Source: Comamonas odontotermitis (GTDB lineage Bacteria; Pseudomonadota; Gammaproteobacteria; Burkholderiales; Burkholderiaceae_C). From it: a stretch of 64,000 nucleotides of DNA. The translations under genes were made by a program, and so were the position numbers. Positions 19,531 through 29,290 of the stretch are shown here, piece after piece. The notes under the pieces are model-generated. The model saw nothing but the letters and a program-made list of their open reading frames with translations. It was not told the origin of the DNA and made no database searches. The first letter of the stretch is position 1. Each line of letters begins with the position of its first letter. The stretch lies in assembly GCF_020080045.1 (NCBI RefSeq), contig NZ_CP083451.1, forward strand, positions 3,521,001 to 3,585,000, read 5' to 3'.

Positions 19531-19608
19531 TGCAAACTATCCAATAAATAAAAGCGCGAATGGCAAAACTACCGCCAAACCCATTTTGAAGCTGCAAATG
19601 GTAGCACC

Positions 19609-19631
19609 TTATTGCGACTCTGTTGCAATAA
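19609..19631. promoter_or_regulatory. Candidate metalloregulator operator upstream of the ZIP gene
   Basis: Inverted repeat TTATTGC-GACTCTGTT-GCAATAA, about 80-100 bases upstream of the ZIP start in an A+T-rich patch. The shape resembles betaproteobacterial Fur/Zur boxes such as ATTGCGAATGATTCGCAAT, but this is a visual match only. Confidence 0.35.
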
Positions 19632-19781
19632 TAAAAATAACCCTGGCAGAAAAAGGCAAGGCTGTGCAGGCTCAGGCGTTTGCACATCGTTTCCGACCAT
19701 GACACTCGCCGTACCTACCGCCATGGCTCCCAAACCATGTGCGGTACACGGGGCTCTGGTCGAGCTTGTCCTGGGTGGGCT

Positions 19782-19809
19782 TGCCCGGGTGCAACCAGGC
19801 ACCCGGGCA
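19782..19809. terminator. Strong hairpin just past polA
   Basis: Perfect 11-base arms TGCCCGGGTGC / GCACCCGGGCA with a 6-base loop, starting 7 bases beyond the polA stop. No T tract follows on the polA strand, so it may be a 3'-end stabiliser or a weak terminator. Confidence 0.5.
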
Positions 19810-19816
19810 CTACCCG

Positions 19817-22612
19817 TCAATGGGCCTTTTCCCAGTTCGGCCCAAAGCCGATTTCTGCCAGCAATGGCACCTTCAGCTCTGCCACACCGGCCATGAGGGC
19901 CGGAATCTCGGCCTTGACCCAATCCTGCTCGGCGGCAGGCAGCTCGAAAACCAGTTCGTCATGCACCTGCATGATGACCAGGACACCGGGCTTTTCCTGG
20001 TCCAGCTTGGCCTGCACCGCCACCATGGCCTTCTTGATCAGATCGGCTGCCGTGCCCTGCATGGGCGCATTGATGGCGGCACGCTCGGCTGCTTTCTTGC
20101 GCGGACCGTTGCCACCGTTGATCTCTGGCAGCACCAGACGGCGTCCGAACACGGTTTCCACATAGCCTTGCGCATGCGCCAGCTCCACGGTCTGGTCCAT
20201 GTAGCGCTTCACGCCAGGGTAGCGCTGGAAGTATTTGTCGATGTAGGCGGCAGCAGCCTTGGTTTCGATGCCCAGGTTCTTGGCAAGACCAAAGCTGCTC
20301 ATGCCATAGATCAGCCCGAAATTGATGACCTTGGCATAGCGGCGCTGCTCACTGCTGACCTGATCGACCGGCACGCCAAACACCTCGGACGCGGTGGCCC
20401 GGTGCACGTCAAGCCCGTCGCGGAACGCGTTGAGCAAGGCCTCGTCACCTGAGAGGTGGGCCATGATGCGCAGCTCGATCTGCGAATAGTCGGCACTGGC
20501 AATGAGCTTGCCCTCGGGCGCAACAAAGGCTTCGCGGATGCGGCGCCCTTCGGGGGTGCGCACGGGAATGTTCTGCAGATTCGGGTCGTTGCTGGACAGG
20601 CGACCCGTTACCGCCACGGCCTGCGCATAGTGGGTATGCACCCGGCCATCGCTTGGCAAGGCCATCTGGGCCAGCTTGTCGGTATAGGTGCCCTTGAGCT
20701 TGGAGAGCGAACGGTGCTCCAGGATCTTGGCGGGCAGCGGATAGTCTTCGGCCAGCTTTTCCAGCACTTCTTCGTCGGTACTGCGCGCGCCGGTGGCGGT
20801 TTTCTTGACCACGGGTAAGCCCAGCTTGTCAAAAAAGATCTCGCCCAGCTGCTTGGGGCTGCTCAGGTTGAACTGCTGGCCGGCGATGTCGTAGGCCTCG
20901 TTTTCTAGTTGCAGAATGCGCGTGCCCAACTCGTTGCTCTGCCGCGCCAGCTCGCCCGCGTCAATGCTCACGCCATTGCGCTCGATGCGGAACAGCGCTT
21001 CGCTGGTCTGCATCTCCAACTCGTAGATGTGCAGCAGGCCGGCGTTGGCCTGGATGCGCGGCCACAGCACCTCGTGCACGTTCAGGGTCTGGTCGGAATC
21101 CTCGCAGCTGTACGCAGCAGCCTTGTCGACAGCCACCTGGGCGAAGGGAATCTGACTTTTGCCCTTTCCGCACAAGTCTTCGTAGCTGATGCCGGTGCGC
21201 CCTGTGTGACGCAGCGCAAGGCTGGTCAGGTTGTGGGGGCGGTCCGCCTCCAGCACATAGCTTTGCAGCATGGTGTCGTGGGCATAGCCTCGCACCGTGA
21301 CGCCGTGGTTGGCAAACACATGCTGGTCGTATTTGACGTGCTGTCCCAGCTTCTTCCTGCTGGCATCCTCCAGCCAGGGCTTGAGCTTGGTCAATACCGC
21401 ATCCAACGGCAATTGCTCAGGCACGTCCAGCCCTTCGTGGCGCAGCGGAATATAGGCGGCCTCGCCAATGGCGACGCTGAAGCTGATGCCCACGATCCGG
21501 GCCACCATTTCATCGAGCGAATCGGTTTCGGTATCGATTGCGGTCAGTTCGGCTGCCTGAATTTTGGCGATCCAGGCATCCAGGTCCGTCTCGGTCAGGA
21601 TCGTGTGGTAGACCACATCGCGTTGCTGGGCGTTGATGGCGATCTCGGTGGTTTCGGCATCGTTCGCATCAAAAAGGCCGCTCTGGGCATTTTCCGTTTT
21701 GGACGAAGACGTGCCAGCGGCCGCCGCGCCGAGCGCGCGCGCCAGGCCCTTGAAACCGTATTTTTCGTAGAAAGGTGCAAGCCCTGCACTGTCTGGCTCG
21801 GCGAGGGTGATGCCGTCGAGTTGCGGCAAACCCACAATGTGCGCGGCCAGGTCGCAGTCGGTCTTCATGGTCACCAACTGGCGGCTCAGCGCCAACTGGC
21901 CCGAGGCGATGGCGTCTCGCAGGTTCTGCCCCGCAACGCCCTTGATACTGGCGGCATTGGCAATGAGGTTGTCCAGCGAGCCGTGCTCTTCCAGCCACTT
22001 GGCGGCCGTCTTGGGGCCGACCTTGGCCACACCGGGCACGTTGTCCACGGTATCGCCCACCAGCGCCTGGTAATCGACCATCAGGGATGGCGGCACCCCG
22101 AACTCTGCGGTCACGCCTGCCACGTCGCGCTTCTTGCCGTTCATCGTGTCGATGATGGTGACATGCTCATTCACCAGCTGGCTCAGATCCTTGTCGCCGC
22201 TGGAGACAATCACCTGGATGCCTTGCGCGGCGGCCGTCTGCGCCAGCGTGGCGATCACATCGTCGGCCTCCACGCCCGGCACGGCCACCACCTTCCAGCC
22301 CAGCAGCTTCACCACTTCGTGGATCGGCTCGATCTGGCTGCGCAGGTCGTCCGGCATCGGCGAGCGCGTGGCCTTGTACTCGGTATACAGATGATCCCGG
22401 AAGGTCGGGCCGCTCGTGTCGAACACGCAGACGGCATAGTCCGCCTGCACATCCTTGCGCAGGGCCTGCATCATGTTGACCATGCCACGAATGGCGCCCG
22501 TTGCCGGGCTGGCAGGGTCGCCGGGCACGGCACGCAGATCGGGCATGGCGTGGTAGGCACGGTACAGGTAGCTGGAACCGTCCACCAGCACTAAAGTAGG
22601 AGGATTACTCAT
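19817..22612 (-). CDS. polA: DNA polymerase I
   Basis: Repair and Okazaki-fragment polymerase, 931 residues, the usual length. The N-terminal 5'-3' exonuclease domain (about 1-290) begins LVLVDGSSYLYRAYHA and has ASDK-like VSSGDKDLSQLV. The 3'-5' proofreading domain (about 330-520) keeps its acidic residues (AIDTETDSLDEM, YSCEDSDQT). The polymerase domain shows motif A DYSQIELRIMAHLSGDEALL, motif B RRYAKVINFGLIYGMSSFG and motif C QVHDELVFE. The ATG at 22612 opens with MSNPPTLVLVDGSSYLYR; an in-frame TTG upstream is less likely. Divergent from a small secreted-protein gene. Confidence 0.97.
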   Translation of the reverse strand: MSNPPTLVLVDGSSYLYRAYHAMPDLRAVPGDPASPATGAIRGMVNMMQALRKDVQADYAVCVFDTSGPTFRDHLYTEYKATRSPMPDDLRSQIEPIHEVVKLLGWKVVAVPGVEADDVIATLAQTAAAQGIQVIVSSGDKDLSQLVNEHVTIIDTMNGKKRDVAGVTAEFGVPPSLMVDYQALVGDTVDNVPGVAKVGPKTAAKWLEEHGSLDNLIANAASIKGVAGQNLRDAIASGQLALSRQLVTMKTDCDLAAHIVGLPQLDGITLAEPDSAGLAPFYEKYGFKGLARALGAAAAGTSSSKTENAQSGLFDANDAETTEIAINAQQRDVVYHTILTETDLDAWIAKIQAAELTAIDTETDSLDEMVARIVGISFSVAIGEAAYIPLRHEGLDVPEQLPLDAVLTKLKPWLEDASRKKLGQHVKYDQHVFANHGVTVRGYAHDTMLQSYVLEADRPHNLTSLALRHTGRTGISYEDLCGKGKSQIPFAQVAVDKAAAYSCEDSDQTLNVHEVLWPRIQANAGLLHIYELEMQTSEALFRIERNGVSIDAGELARQSNELGTRILQLENEAYDIAGQQFNLSSPKQLGEIFFDKLGLPVVKKTATGARSTDEEVLEKLAEDYPLPAKILEHRSLSKLKGTYTDKLAQMALPSDGRVHTHYAQAVAVTGRLSSNDPNLQNIPVRTPEGRRIREAFVAPEGKLIASADYSQIELRIMAHLSGDEALLNAFRDGLDVHRATASEVFGVPVDQVSSEQRRYAKVINFGLIYGMSSFGLAKNLGIETKAAAAYIDKYFQRYPGVKRYMDQTVELAHAQGYVETVFGRRLVLPEINGGNGPRKKAAERAAINAPMQGTAADLIKKAMVAVQAKLDQEKPGVLVIMQVHDELVFELPAAEQDWVKAEIPALMAGVAELKVPLLAEIGFGPNWEKAH

Positions 22613-22664
22613 ATTGACATTGTGCCCGCTACGCAAAGGCCGGGTGACAAATTACAATCCTGTT

Positions 22665-23030
22665 ATGCGCGCTATAACCACTTCTTTGATCGCCTCTGCA
22701 CTGGCCCTGGTGCTGGCAACGGCCCATGCCCAGACACCGCCTCCTGCCCAAGAGCCCGCCCCTGCGGCCGCCAGCCAGAGCGAATCCGGGAAAAAGACCG
22801 AGTCCAACGACAAATACAACCAGAAGGCCGAGTACATCCACGTCGAAGACGCTGGCAGCCGCATTGACGAAGTGCGTATTGGCGGCCAGACGCAAAGCAT
22901 CCATGTGCAACCCAAGGTAGGCAACATGCCGGCTTACGAGGTCAAGCCCACGGATGGTGCCCGCAGCCGTCCCGATGGCTTTGGAGACACGCAAAACAAG
23001 AAGCGCGTCTGGAACATCGGCAATTTCTGA
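22665..23030 (+). CDS. Small secreted protein of unknown function
   Basis: 121 residues with a clear signal peptide (about 1-22, ending ATAHA) and a Pro/Ala/Ser-rich, then charged, mature part. The C-terminal half (YIHVEDAGSRIDEVRIGGQT, MPAYEVKPTDGARSRPD, KRVWNIGNF) looks like a conserved compact motif rather than low complexity; such small periplasmic proteins are frequent beside polA and thrB in related genomes, as far as I recall. No catalytic motif was recognised. The start is fixed by the signal peptide. Confidence 0.8.
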   Translation: MRAITTSLIASALALVLATAHAQTPPPAQEPAPAAASQSESGKKTESNDKYNQKAEYIHVEDAGSRIDEVRIGGQTQSIHVQPKVGNMPAYEVKPTDGARSRPDGFGDTQNKKRVWNIGNF

Positions 23031-23090
23031 GTGCCGCACTGCATCAAATCAGGCACCTGACCCAGACTTGCGATAATCAGCCCCTTGTGA

Positions 23091-23152
23091 CTTGCCGCCC
23101 CTGGCGGCAAGCAGCACAGCCAGCCAGGCAACGGCGCCGGCTGGCTTTGTTT
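23091..23152 (+). terminator. Double hairpin terminator before thrB
   Basis: First stem CTTGCCGCC-CCT-GGCGGCAAG (23091-23111), second stem AGCCAGCC (23118-23125) / GGCTGGCT (23139-23146) followed by TTGTTTTTG. The second has the form of an intrinsic terminator for the small secreted-protein gene. Confidence 0.75.
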
Positions 23153-23191
23153 TTGTTGTGCCCTCTTTCATCGCCTTCTCTCTGACCCGAC

Positions 23192-24166
23192 ATGGCTGTT
23201 TTCACCGAAGTATCCGACAAGGCTGCCAAAGCCCTGCTCAAACGCGTGCCCCTGGGCGAATTCGTGTCGCTGCGCGGCATTGAAGGCGGCATTGAAAACA
23301 CCAATTACTTCCTGACCACCAGCGAAGGCGAGTACGTGCTGACGCTGTTCGAACGCCTGCGCGCCGACCAGTTGCCGTTCTACCTGTACCTGATGAAGCA
23401 CCTGGCGCAAGCCGGTATTCCGGTGCCAGATCCACAGGCCGAGAGCAAGACCGGCGACATTCTGCTGCAGGTGGAAGGCAAGCCTGCCGCCATCGTCAAC
23501 AAGCTGCGCGGCAAGAGCCAGCTGACGCCCCAGGTGGCGCACTGCCAGTCGCTGGGCGGCATGCTGGCCCGCATGCACCTGGCTGGCCAGGATTTTCCGC
23601 GCCAGCAGCCCAATCTGCGCGGCCTGCCCTGGTGGAACGAAACCGTGCCGGTGGTGTTGCCGCACCTGGAGCAGCTCGCAGCCGAACTGCTCACGAGCGA
23701 GCTGGCCTACCAGAACCACATTGCCGCCTCGTCCGCCTACACGGCGCTGCCGCGTGGCCCGGTGCATGCCGATCTGTTCCGCGACAACGCCATGTTTGAC
23801 GGCGACGAGATGACCGGCATCTTTGATTTCTACTTTGCAGGCGTCGACACCTTGCTGTTCGACATTGCCGTTGTTATGAACGACTGGTGTGTCGACCTTG
23901 CCACTGGTGTCATCGACCAGGCGCGCGCAGACGCCCTGCTTGCGGCCTACCAGGCGGTGCGCCCCTTTACCGCGCCAGAGCGCCAACTGCTGCCTGCCAT
24001 GCTGCGCGCCGGCGCCTTGCGCTTCTGGATCTCACGCCTGTGGGATTTCTACCTGCCCCGTGAGGCCTCGATGCTCAAGCCCCACGACCCCACGCACTTT
24101 GAGCGCGTGCTGCGTGCCCGCCTGGCCTCACCATTCGTGCTGAACACGCCAGTCGCCACAAAATGA
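23192..24166 (+). CDS. thrB: Homoserine kinase (ThrB, aminoglycoside-kinase-like fold)
   Basis: Phosphorylates homoserine to O-phosphohomoserine in threonine biosynthesis. 324 residues, the usual length for the proteobacterial type II enzyme, unrelated to the GHMP-fold ThrB of E. coli. Seen are the opening [18 protein letters not shown], an ENTNYFL nucleotide-binding loop (35-41), the Brenner motif H192-A-D194-x4-N199 ([12 protein letters not shown]) and the metal-binding Asp211 in GIFDFYFAG. It stands alone behind a terminator and is followed by a repeat copy. Confidence 0.95.
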   Translation: MAVFTEVSDKAAKALLKRVPLGEFVSLRGIEGGIENTNYFLTTSEGEYVLTLFERLRADQLPFYLYLMKHLAQAGIPVPDPQAESKTGDILLQVEGKPAAIVNKLRGKSQLTPQVAHCQSLGGMLARMHLAGQDFPRQQPNLRGLPWWNETVPVVLPHLEQLAAELLTSELAYQNHIAASSAYTALPRGPVHADLFRDNAMFDGDEMTGIFDFYFAGVDTLLFDIAVVMNDWCVDLATGVIDQARADALLAAYQAVRPFTAPERQLLPAMLRAGALRFWISRLWDFYLPREASMLKPHDPTHFERVLRARLASPFVLNTPVATK

Positions 24167-24215
24167 TAGCTGGCAGCGCTCTTCGTTATTGATTTTTAAA
24201 CATAAACATTATCAA
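24164..24215 (+). repeat. Short intergenic repeat copy after thrB
   Basis: TGATAGCTGGCAGCGCTCTT followed by an A+T-rich tail (TTATTGATTTTTAAACATAA). Overlaps the thrB stop codon. Confidence 0.5.
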
Positions 24216-24414
24216 AATTCAACAGCACTGCACGCTAACCGCTCTCTTTTTGATAGGGACCAGCCATGCACCCCGGTGTAGCCAGGCCTGCCCGGCCCAC
24301 TGCCCATGGCATGCCAATTCCTCACGCGCCCCCGCCCATCCGGGCATGGGTTACAGTGAACCATCCCCTTTTTGATTGATGTGCTGCGGCCACACGCTGC
24401 AGCCTGCTTTGTGC

Positions 24415-25224
24415 ATGAAACTTCGTATCGCAACGGCCGCCCAGGGCGTTCATTGGGTGCGTGATGGATTTGCGGCCTTTCGCCAGCAACCCATAGCGCT
24501 CATCTCGCTGTTCTTCTTCTGCTTTCTGGTGCTGGGCATTGTGGGCGCGGTGCCCGTGATCGGCTTTGTACTGACTTTCGGCCTGGTACCCCTGTTTTCA
24601 CTGTGCATGATGCTGGGCGCAGCATTGACCATGCAGGGCCAGAAACCAACGCTGCCGGTGGTGCTGCAGGCCATGCGCATGGAGCCAGCCCAGCGCAAGT
24701 CCTTCGTCATCCTGGGCGCCTTGTTTGTGCTTGGCCTGCTGCTGGCCGTGGGGCTTTCCACCCTGTTTGACGGCGGGGAGTTCGCGCGCATGTTCATTCT
24801 GGGAGAGCAGATCAAGCAGGAGGCACTGACCCAGTCCGGCGTGCAATTGGCTGCCCTCACGATGACGGTGATGTATCTGGCCCTGACTGCTGTTTTCTGG
24901 CACGCTCCGGGCCTCGTGTACTGGCACCGCGTGCCTGCTGTGAAGGCACTGTTTTTCAGTGTGGTGGCCTGCATGCGCAACATCGGTGCATTTGCCACCT
25001 ATGGCCTGGTGTGGCTGGCGGTGAACGTGGGCGCACTCATTGCCCTAAGCCTGCTGGGCGGAATAGTGGCCTCGGTCGCTGGCGTTGCGGGCGGTGCAAT
25101 TGTGCTGATTGCAGGCTCGCTGGTGCTGTCGGTGGTGTACTTTGTCTCGGTGGTCTTCAGCTTTCGAGACTGCTTTGATGCACCCGAGCAGCCAGCAGCA
25201 CTGCCCACTACCCCGGCGGAATAA
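24415..25224 (+). CDS. BPSS1780-family membrane protein
   Basis: 269-residue inner-membrane protein with about six hydrophobic segments, the first two at about 25-50 and 55-75. The N-terminal MKLRIATAAQGVHWVRDGFAAFRQQP is typical of the BPSS1780 family of uncharacterised Burkholderiales membrane proteins. No catalytic or transport motif is recognised. The ATG at 24415 starts directly at the family sequence. Followed by a good intrinsic terminator that separates it from the convergent FUSC gene. Confidence 0.82.
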   Translation: MKLRIATAAQGVHWVRDGFAAFRQQPIALISLFFFCFLVLGIVGAVPVIGFVLTFGLVPLFSLCMMLGAALTMQGQKPTLPVVLQAMRMEPAQRKSFVILGALFVLGLLLAVGLSTLFDGGEFARMFILGEQIKQEALTQSGVQLAALTMTVMYLALTAVFWHAPGLVYWHRVPAVKALFFSVVACMRNIGAFATYGLVWLAVNVGALIALSLLGGIVASVAGVAGGAIVLIAGSLVLSVVYFVSVVFSFRDCFDAPEQPAALPTTPAE

Positions 25225-25264
25225 GGCAGAGTTGCAACGCAAGTTTCAATAGAATTTTCACGCA

Positions 25265-25289
25265 GGCGCGCTTCCCGAGCGCGCCTTTT
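25265..25289 (+). terminator. Terminator between BPSS1780-like and FUSC genes
   Basis: Perfect stem GGCGCGCT-TCCCG-AGCGCGCC followed by TTTT, immediately before the end of the convergent FUSC gene. Confidence 0.8.
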
Positions 25290-25290
25290 G

Positions 25291-26388
25291 CTATTGTTTT
25301 TGATGCATCTTGCGCAAATGCGCCCGGTCGTCCATCGACGAGAAAACCACGGCAAAGACGATCCCCAGCGCCGCGCCCAAAATCGTGTCCATCACCCGCT
25401 CCTGCGGCATGCCGACGCTGGCCGCTGGTGAGGCCAGATGGGTCATCAACAGCGCCATCGGCGTGACCGTGATCTGGCCGAGCGCGTAGTTGTAGCCAAT
25501 GATGATCTCGGTGACAAACTGAAAAGCAACGACGCAAACCGCAACCCACCAGAACGACGGCTCCTGCGCCAGGATGAGCCCCACCACGACTGCGCCAACC
25601 ACCGTGCCAGCCATGCGTTGCAGCGCGCGGTTCATGGTGATGTGCAGGTGAGCCCCTTGCATGACCGCCGTGGCGCCGATGGCAGCCCACGCCGGGTGGT
25701 GCCACCCCAGGGCATGGGCGATGGCTGCCGACAGCCCTGCGCCAGCGGTGATGCGGCCTGCCGCCATCCACCCCGCCCGTAGCGATGGCACAGCGGCAGC
25801 AGGCATCTGGATACGTGGCAGCTCGGCACGGCGCATCCAGTCTGTGGCCCCGCACACGAGACAGGCCACGATCCCTCCAGCTACAGTGCCCAGGGTGCGC
25901 CCGCCCAGCGCCCCCCAGGTAGCAACGGGCGCCAGCGAAGCACCTGCCGCAAACACAAGAATGACCGCGCCCGGACCGCCTAGTTGCCAGCGGCTGACAA
26001 CCAGGGTCGAGCCCCCCGCAATCAGCGCCAGCACCACCATCATCGCCCATGGTGGCGCACCCGCCAGCGACGCAAGCGATGGAATGAATACGGCCAACGC
26101 CAATAGCGCGGCACACACCACGACAATGCGCATGCGCTTTTCGACAGGCGCAAAGCGGCCGAACAAGGCCGCCAACGCACCCAGTGCCGGATAGCCTACC
26201 AGTTGCGGCCATGGTGACAAGCGCGCCACTGCCAGTGCCACCAGCACCGCCAATGCTGCCTGCAGCGCCGCTACGAGGGCAATGCGCAGCGAAGGCTGAG
26301 GCGCCAGGCTCAGGCTGTCGCGCAGCTGGCGGTGCGAAAACAGTTGCAGCAGGGCCTGGTGGCGGCGAAAGCTGGTGGAAGAAGACAT
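25291..26388 (-). CDS. FUSC-family (fusaric acid resistance-like) membrane protein
   Basis: 365-residue inner-membrane protein with two blocks of hydrophobic helices (about 35-155 and 200-330), the second matching the FUSC/aromatic-acid-exporter core (GWHHPAWAAIGATAVMQGAH, RMAGTVVGAVVVGLILA). Members often work with a membrane-fusion partner to export aromatic acids; no such partner is adjacent. The ATG at 26388 follows a plausible leader. A palindrome at 26576-26607 upstream may be its operator. Confidence 0.82.
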   Translation of the reverse strand: MSSSTSFRRHQALLQLFSHRQLRDSLSLAPQPSLRIALVAALQAALAVLVALAVARLSPWPQLVGYPALGALAALFGRFAPVEKRMRIVVVCAALLALAVFIPSLASLAGAPPWAMMVVLALIAGGSTLVVSRWQLGGPGAVILVFAAGASLAPVATWGALGGRTLGTVAGGIVACLVCGATDWMRRAELPRIQMPAAAVPSLRAGWMAAGRITAGAGLSAAIAHALGWHHPAWAAIGATAVMQGAHLHITMNRALQRMAGTVVGAVVVGLILAQEPSFWWVAVCVVAFQFVTEIIIGYNYALGQITVTPMALLMTHLASPAASVGMPQERVMDTILGAALGIVFAVVFSSMDDRAHLRKMHQKQ

Positions 26389-26768
26389 GTGCAAGATTCC
26401 TTGTCGGCCAGGAAATCGTCCCCAAAAGGCCTGCAAGGCGGCTTGGCCATGGCCTTGGGCAAGCTGGGAATACTCCGGGAATCCCGGGCAGCAATTTCAG
26501 GCAGCTCGCGGTGATCGCCTGCTGACCCGGCAAGGCGCAGCTTGCTGCGCGACTCACGCAGATGTGAGCCGTTACTGCCTTGGGATACCCATATAGTATC
26601 CCAGGCAACCATTTTCTGCGCCCGCAAGGACTTTCGGCAATGCGCCCAGGCACTACCGGCGCGCGGCAGCATGCGCAAACAATATGCGAGCGCACACTGC
26701 CGAAGATGACCGCAGCGGCAGCTGGAACGAGACGCTATTTATTCAATACCGTCAGTGGTGCAGCCAGC
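26389..26768. other. Gene-free 380-base region between FUSC and uvrD
   Basis: No plausible gene on either strand. It holds the FUSC promoter and a marked palindrome at 26576-26607: GGGATAC-CCATATA-GTATCCC, with wider arms TGCCT/AGGCA. The remainder is GC-rich with small inverted repeats (CGCAGCTTGCTGCG near 26536). Confidence 0.5.
26576..26607. promoter_or_regulatory. Palindromic operator-like site upstream of FUSC
   Basis: Core arms GGGATAC (26582-26588) and GTATCCC (26596-26602) around CCATATA, extended by TGCCT and AGGCA. The shape is that of a GntR- or TetR-type operator; the regulator is not in the window. Confidence 0.4.
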
Positions 26769-29237
26769 CTACACCACCGTGAGCTTGGCAACCGACAGCG
26801 CCAGCCACTTGGTGCCATGGCGCGGAAAATGCACCTGCGCGCGCGCATCGTCGCCTGTGCCTTCCACCGCCAACACCTTGCCTTCGCCGAACTTGTTGTG
26901 AAACACCTGAATGCCCACCTTGATGCCATGCGCGGGCTCGGCCTTTTGGGCAGGGATCGGTGTCTTGCCCCACATGCTCATCGATGACTCTGCATTCCAG
27001 CTGCCAGCACCCGCCCCACGTGCGCTGCCCGATCCGGAGCCAAAGGCAAGGCTGCCCATGCCGCTGCCAAACCCCGAGTGCCTGGGCGTGAGCCATTTGA
27101 GCGCTTCTTCGGGCAGTTCGTCCAGAAAGCGGCTGCGCACGTTGTAGCGCGTGGTGCCGTGCAGCATGCGCGTCTGCGATGTGGAGAGGTAGAGGCGCTT
27201 GCGCGCACGGGTGATCGCCACATACATCAGGCGGCGCTCTTCCTCCAGCCCGCCCATGTCGCTCATCGCGTTTTCATGGGGAAACAGGCCCTCTTCCAGG
27301 CCTGCGATGAACACAGCGTCAAACTCCAGCCCCTTGCTGGCGTGTACGGTCATCAGTTGCACGGCGTCCTGCCCGGCCTGTGCCTGGTTGTCGCCCGCCT
27401 CCAGTGCAGCGTGCGTCAAAAAGGCCACCAACGGCGACAAGGTCTCGCCGGTGTCGGGGTTGATCATCTGCGCATTGCCCGCATCGGGCCGCGCATTCGG
27501 CAGTGGCGTGTCCAGTACCGGCGCATCCGGGTTCAGGCCCTGGCTCACCGGGCTCTGGCCCGCACCCGGAATGCCCATGGCCTCCTGCTCGTCGAGCGGA
27601 ATCGCGACGGCATCCTTGCCAAAACCCTCCTGCGTGACAAAGCTCTCGGCAGCTGTCACCAGTTCACCCAGGTTGTCGATGCGGTCGGCACCTTCCTTTT
27701 CCGTCTGGTAGTGCTCGATCAGGCCACTGGCCTGCAGCATCTTCTCGATCGTCTCACGCAAGGTCTTGCCCTGGGTTTCTTCGCGCAGTACATCGATCAG
27801 CGCCACAAAAGCCTGCAGCTTGGTGCCCGCCTTGCCCGCCACGGCTGTCACCGCGTCGTACAGCGAGCAGCCTGCCGCCTGCGCGCCTTCCTGCAACTGC
27901 TCGGTGGTGCGCGCACCAATGCCGCGTGGCGGAAAATTCACCACTCGCATGAAGCTGGTGTCATCGTGCGGGTTTTCCAAAAGTCGCAGATAGGCCAGCG
28001 CGTGCTTGATTTCGGCCCGTTCGAAAAAGCGCAGGCCCCCATACACCCGGTAAGGCACGCCTGCATTGAACAGGCTGGTTTCCAGAATCCGGCTTTGCGC
28101 ATTGCTGCGGTAGAGCACGGCAATCTCGCTGCGCGCCACATCGTCGCTTTTGACCAGTGACTTGATCTCGTCCACCATCCACTGCGCCTCGGCCAGATCG
28201 GTCACGCTCTCCGACACCCGCACCGGCTCGCCCGGCCCCTGATCAGTGCGCAGGTTCTTGCCCAGGCGGTGGCTGTTGTGGCTGATGAGGGCGTTGGCCG
28301 AATCGAGGATGTTGCTGTAGCTGCGGTAGTTCTGCTCCAGCTTGATCTGCTGGCGCACATCGAATTCGCGCACGAAATCCTGCATATTGCCCACGCGCGC
28401 ACCACGGAAGGCATAGATGCTCTGGTCGTCGTCGCCCACAGCAATCACGCTGCTGCTTGACTCAAAGCGCCCACCCACCACATCGCCAGCCAGTTGCTTG
28501 AGCCACAGGTACTGCAGCCGGTTCGTATCCTGGAACTCGTCCACCAGGATATGGCGGAAACGGTGCTGGTAATGCTGGCGGATCGGTGCGTTGTCGCGCA
28601 GCAGCTCATAGCTGCGCAGCATCAACTCGCCAAAATCAACCACACCTTCGCGCTGGCACTGCTCTTCGTACAGCTGGTACAGCTCCACCTTCTTGCGCTC
28701 TGCCATGTCGCGCGCCTGCACATCGGCCGGGCGCAGGCCCTCTTCCTTGCAGCCACTGATGAAATACTGCAGTTGCTTGGGCGGCAGCGATTCCTCGTCG
28801 ACATTGAACTGCTTGCACAAGCGCTTGACCGCCGAGAGCTGATCCTGCGTGTCGAGAATCTGAAAGGTTTGCGGCAGGTTGGCCGATTTATGGTGCGCAC
28901 GCAGCATGCGGTTGCACAGGCCGTGGAATGTGCCAATCCACATGCCGCGCACATTGATCGGCAGCATGGCAGACAGGCGCGTGAGCATTTCCTTGGCCGC
29001 CTTATTGGTAAAGGTGACAGCCAGAATGCCACCCGGCGTGGCGCGGCCTGTCTGCAGCAGCCAGGCAATGCGGGTAGTGAGCACGCGCGTCTTGCCGGAG
29101 CCAGCGCCAGCCAGGATCAGCGCGTGGCCGGCAGGCAGGGTGACGGCGGCGAGCTGCTCTTCATTGAGCCCATTGAGCAGTGGCAGGTGTGCGGAAGCGG
29201 GCGCAGGCGGGGCGGCAAACAAATCATTCGAATCCAT
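26769..29237 (-). CDS. uvrD: UvrD/PcrA-type ATP-dependent DNA helicase II
   Basis: Superfamily 1A 3'-5' helicase in nucleotide-excision and mismatch repair, 822 residues. Walker A is AGAGSGKT (43-50), motif Ia AVTFTNKAAKEM, Walker B ILVDEFQDTNRLQ, motif III AVGDDDQSIYAFRGA, motif IV QNYRS, and motif VI MYVAITRARKRLYL. The C-terminal end (IKVGIQVFHNKFGEGKVLAV) is the Tudor-like domain that contacts RNA polymerase in PcrA/UvrD. The ATG at 29237 is preceded by a long inverted repeat at 29291-29340. Confidence 0.95.
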   Translation of the reverse strand: MDSNDLFAAPPAPASAHLPLLNGLNEEQLAAVTLPAGHALILAGAGSGKTRVLTTRIAWLLQTGRATPGGILAVTFTNKAAKEMLTRLSAMLPINVRGMWIGTFHGLCNRMLRAHHKSANLPQTFQILDTQDQLSAVKRLCKQFNVDEESLPPKQLQYFISGCKEEGLRPADVQARDMAERKKVELYQLYEEQCQREGVVDFGELMLRSYELLRDNAPIRQHYQHRFRHILVDEFQDTNRLQYLWLKQLAGDVVGGRFESSSSVIAVGDDDQSIYAFRGARVGNMQDFVREFDVRQQIKLEQNYRSYSNILDSANALISHNSHRLGKNLRTDQGPGEPVRVSESVTDLAEAQWMVDEIKSLVKSDDVARSEIAVLYRSNAQSRILETSLFNAGVPYRVYGGLRFFERAEIKHALAYLRLLENPHDDTSFMRVVNFPPRGIGARTTEQLQEGAQAAGCSLYDAVTAVAGKAGTKLQAFVALIDVLREETQGKTLRETIEKMLQASGLIEHYQTEKEGADRIDNLGELVTAAESFVTQEGFGKDAVAIPLDEQEAMGIPGAGQSPVSQGLNPDAPVLDTPLPNARPDAGNAQMINPDTGETLSPLVAFLTHAALEAGDNQAQAGQDAVQLMTVHASKGLEFDAVFIAGLEEGLFPHENAMSDMGGLEEERRLMYVAITRARKRLYLSTSQTRMLHGTTRYNVRSRFLDELPEEALKWLTPRHSGFGSGMGSLAFGSGSGSARGAGAGSWNAESSMSMWGKTPIPAQKAEPAHGIKVGIQVFHNKFGEGKVLAVEGTGDDARAQVHFPRHGTKWLALSVAKLTVV

Positions 29238-29290
29238 TCCGCTATTGTAGGGAGCCGGCACCAGGCAACGCCCAGGCTGGCAGACCCCTT

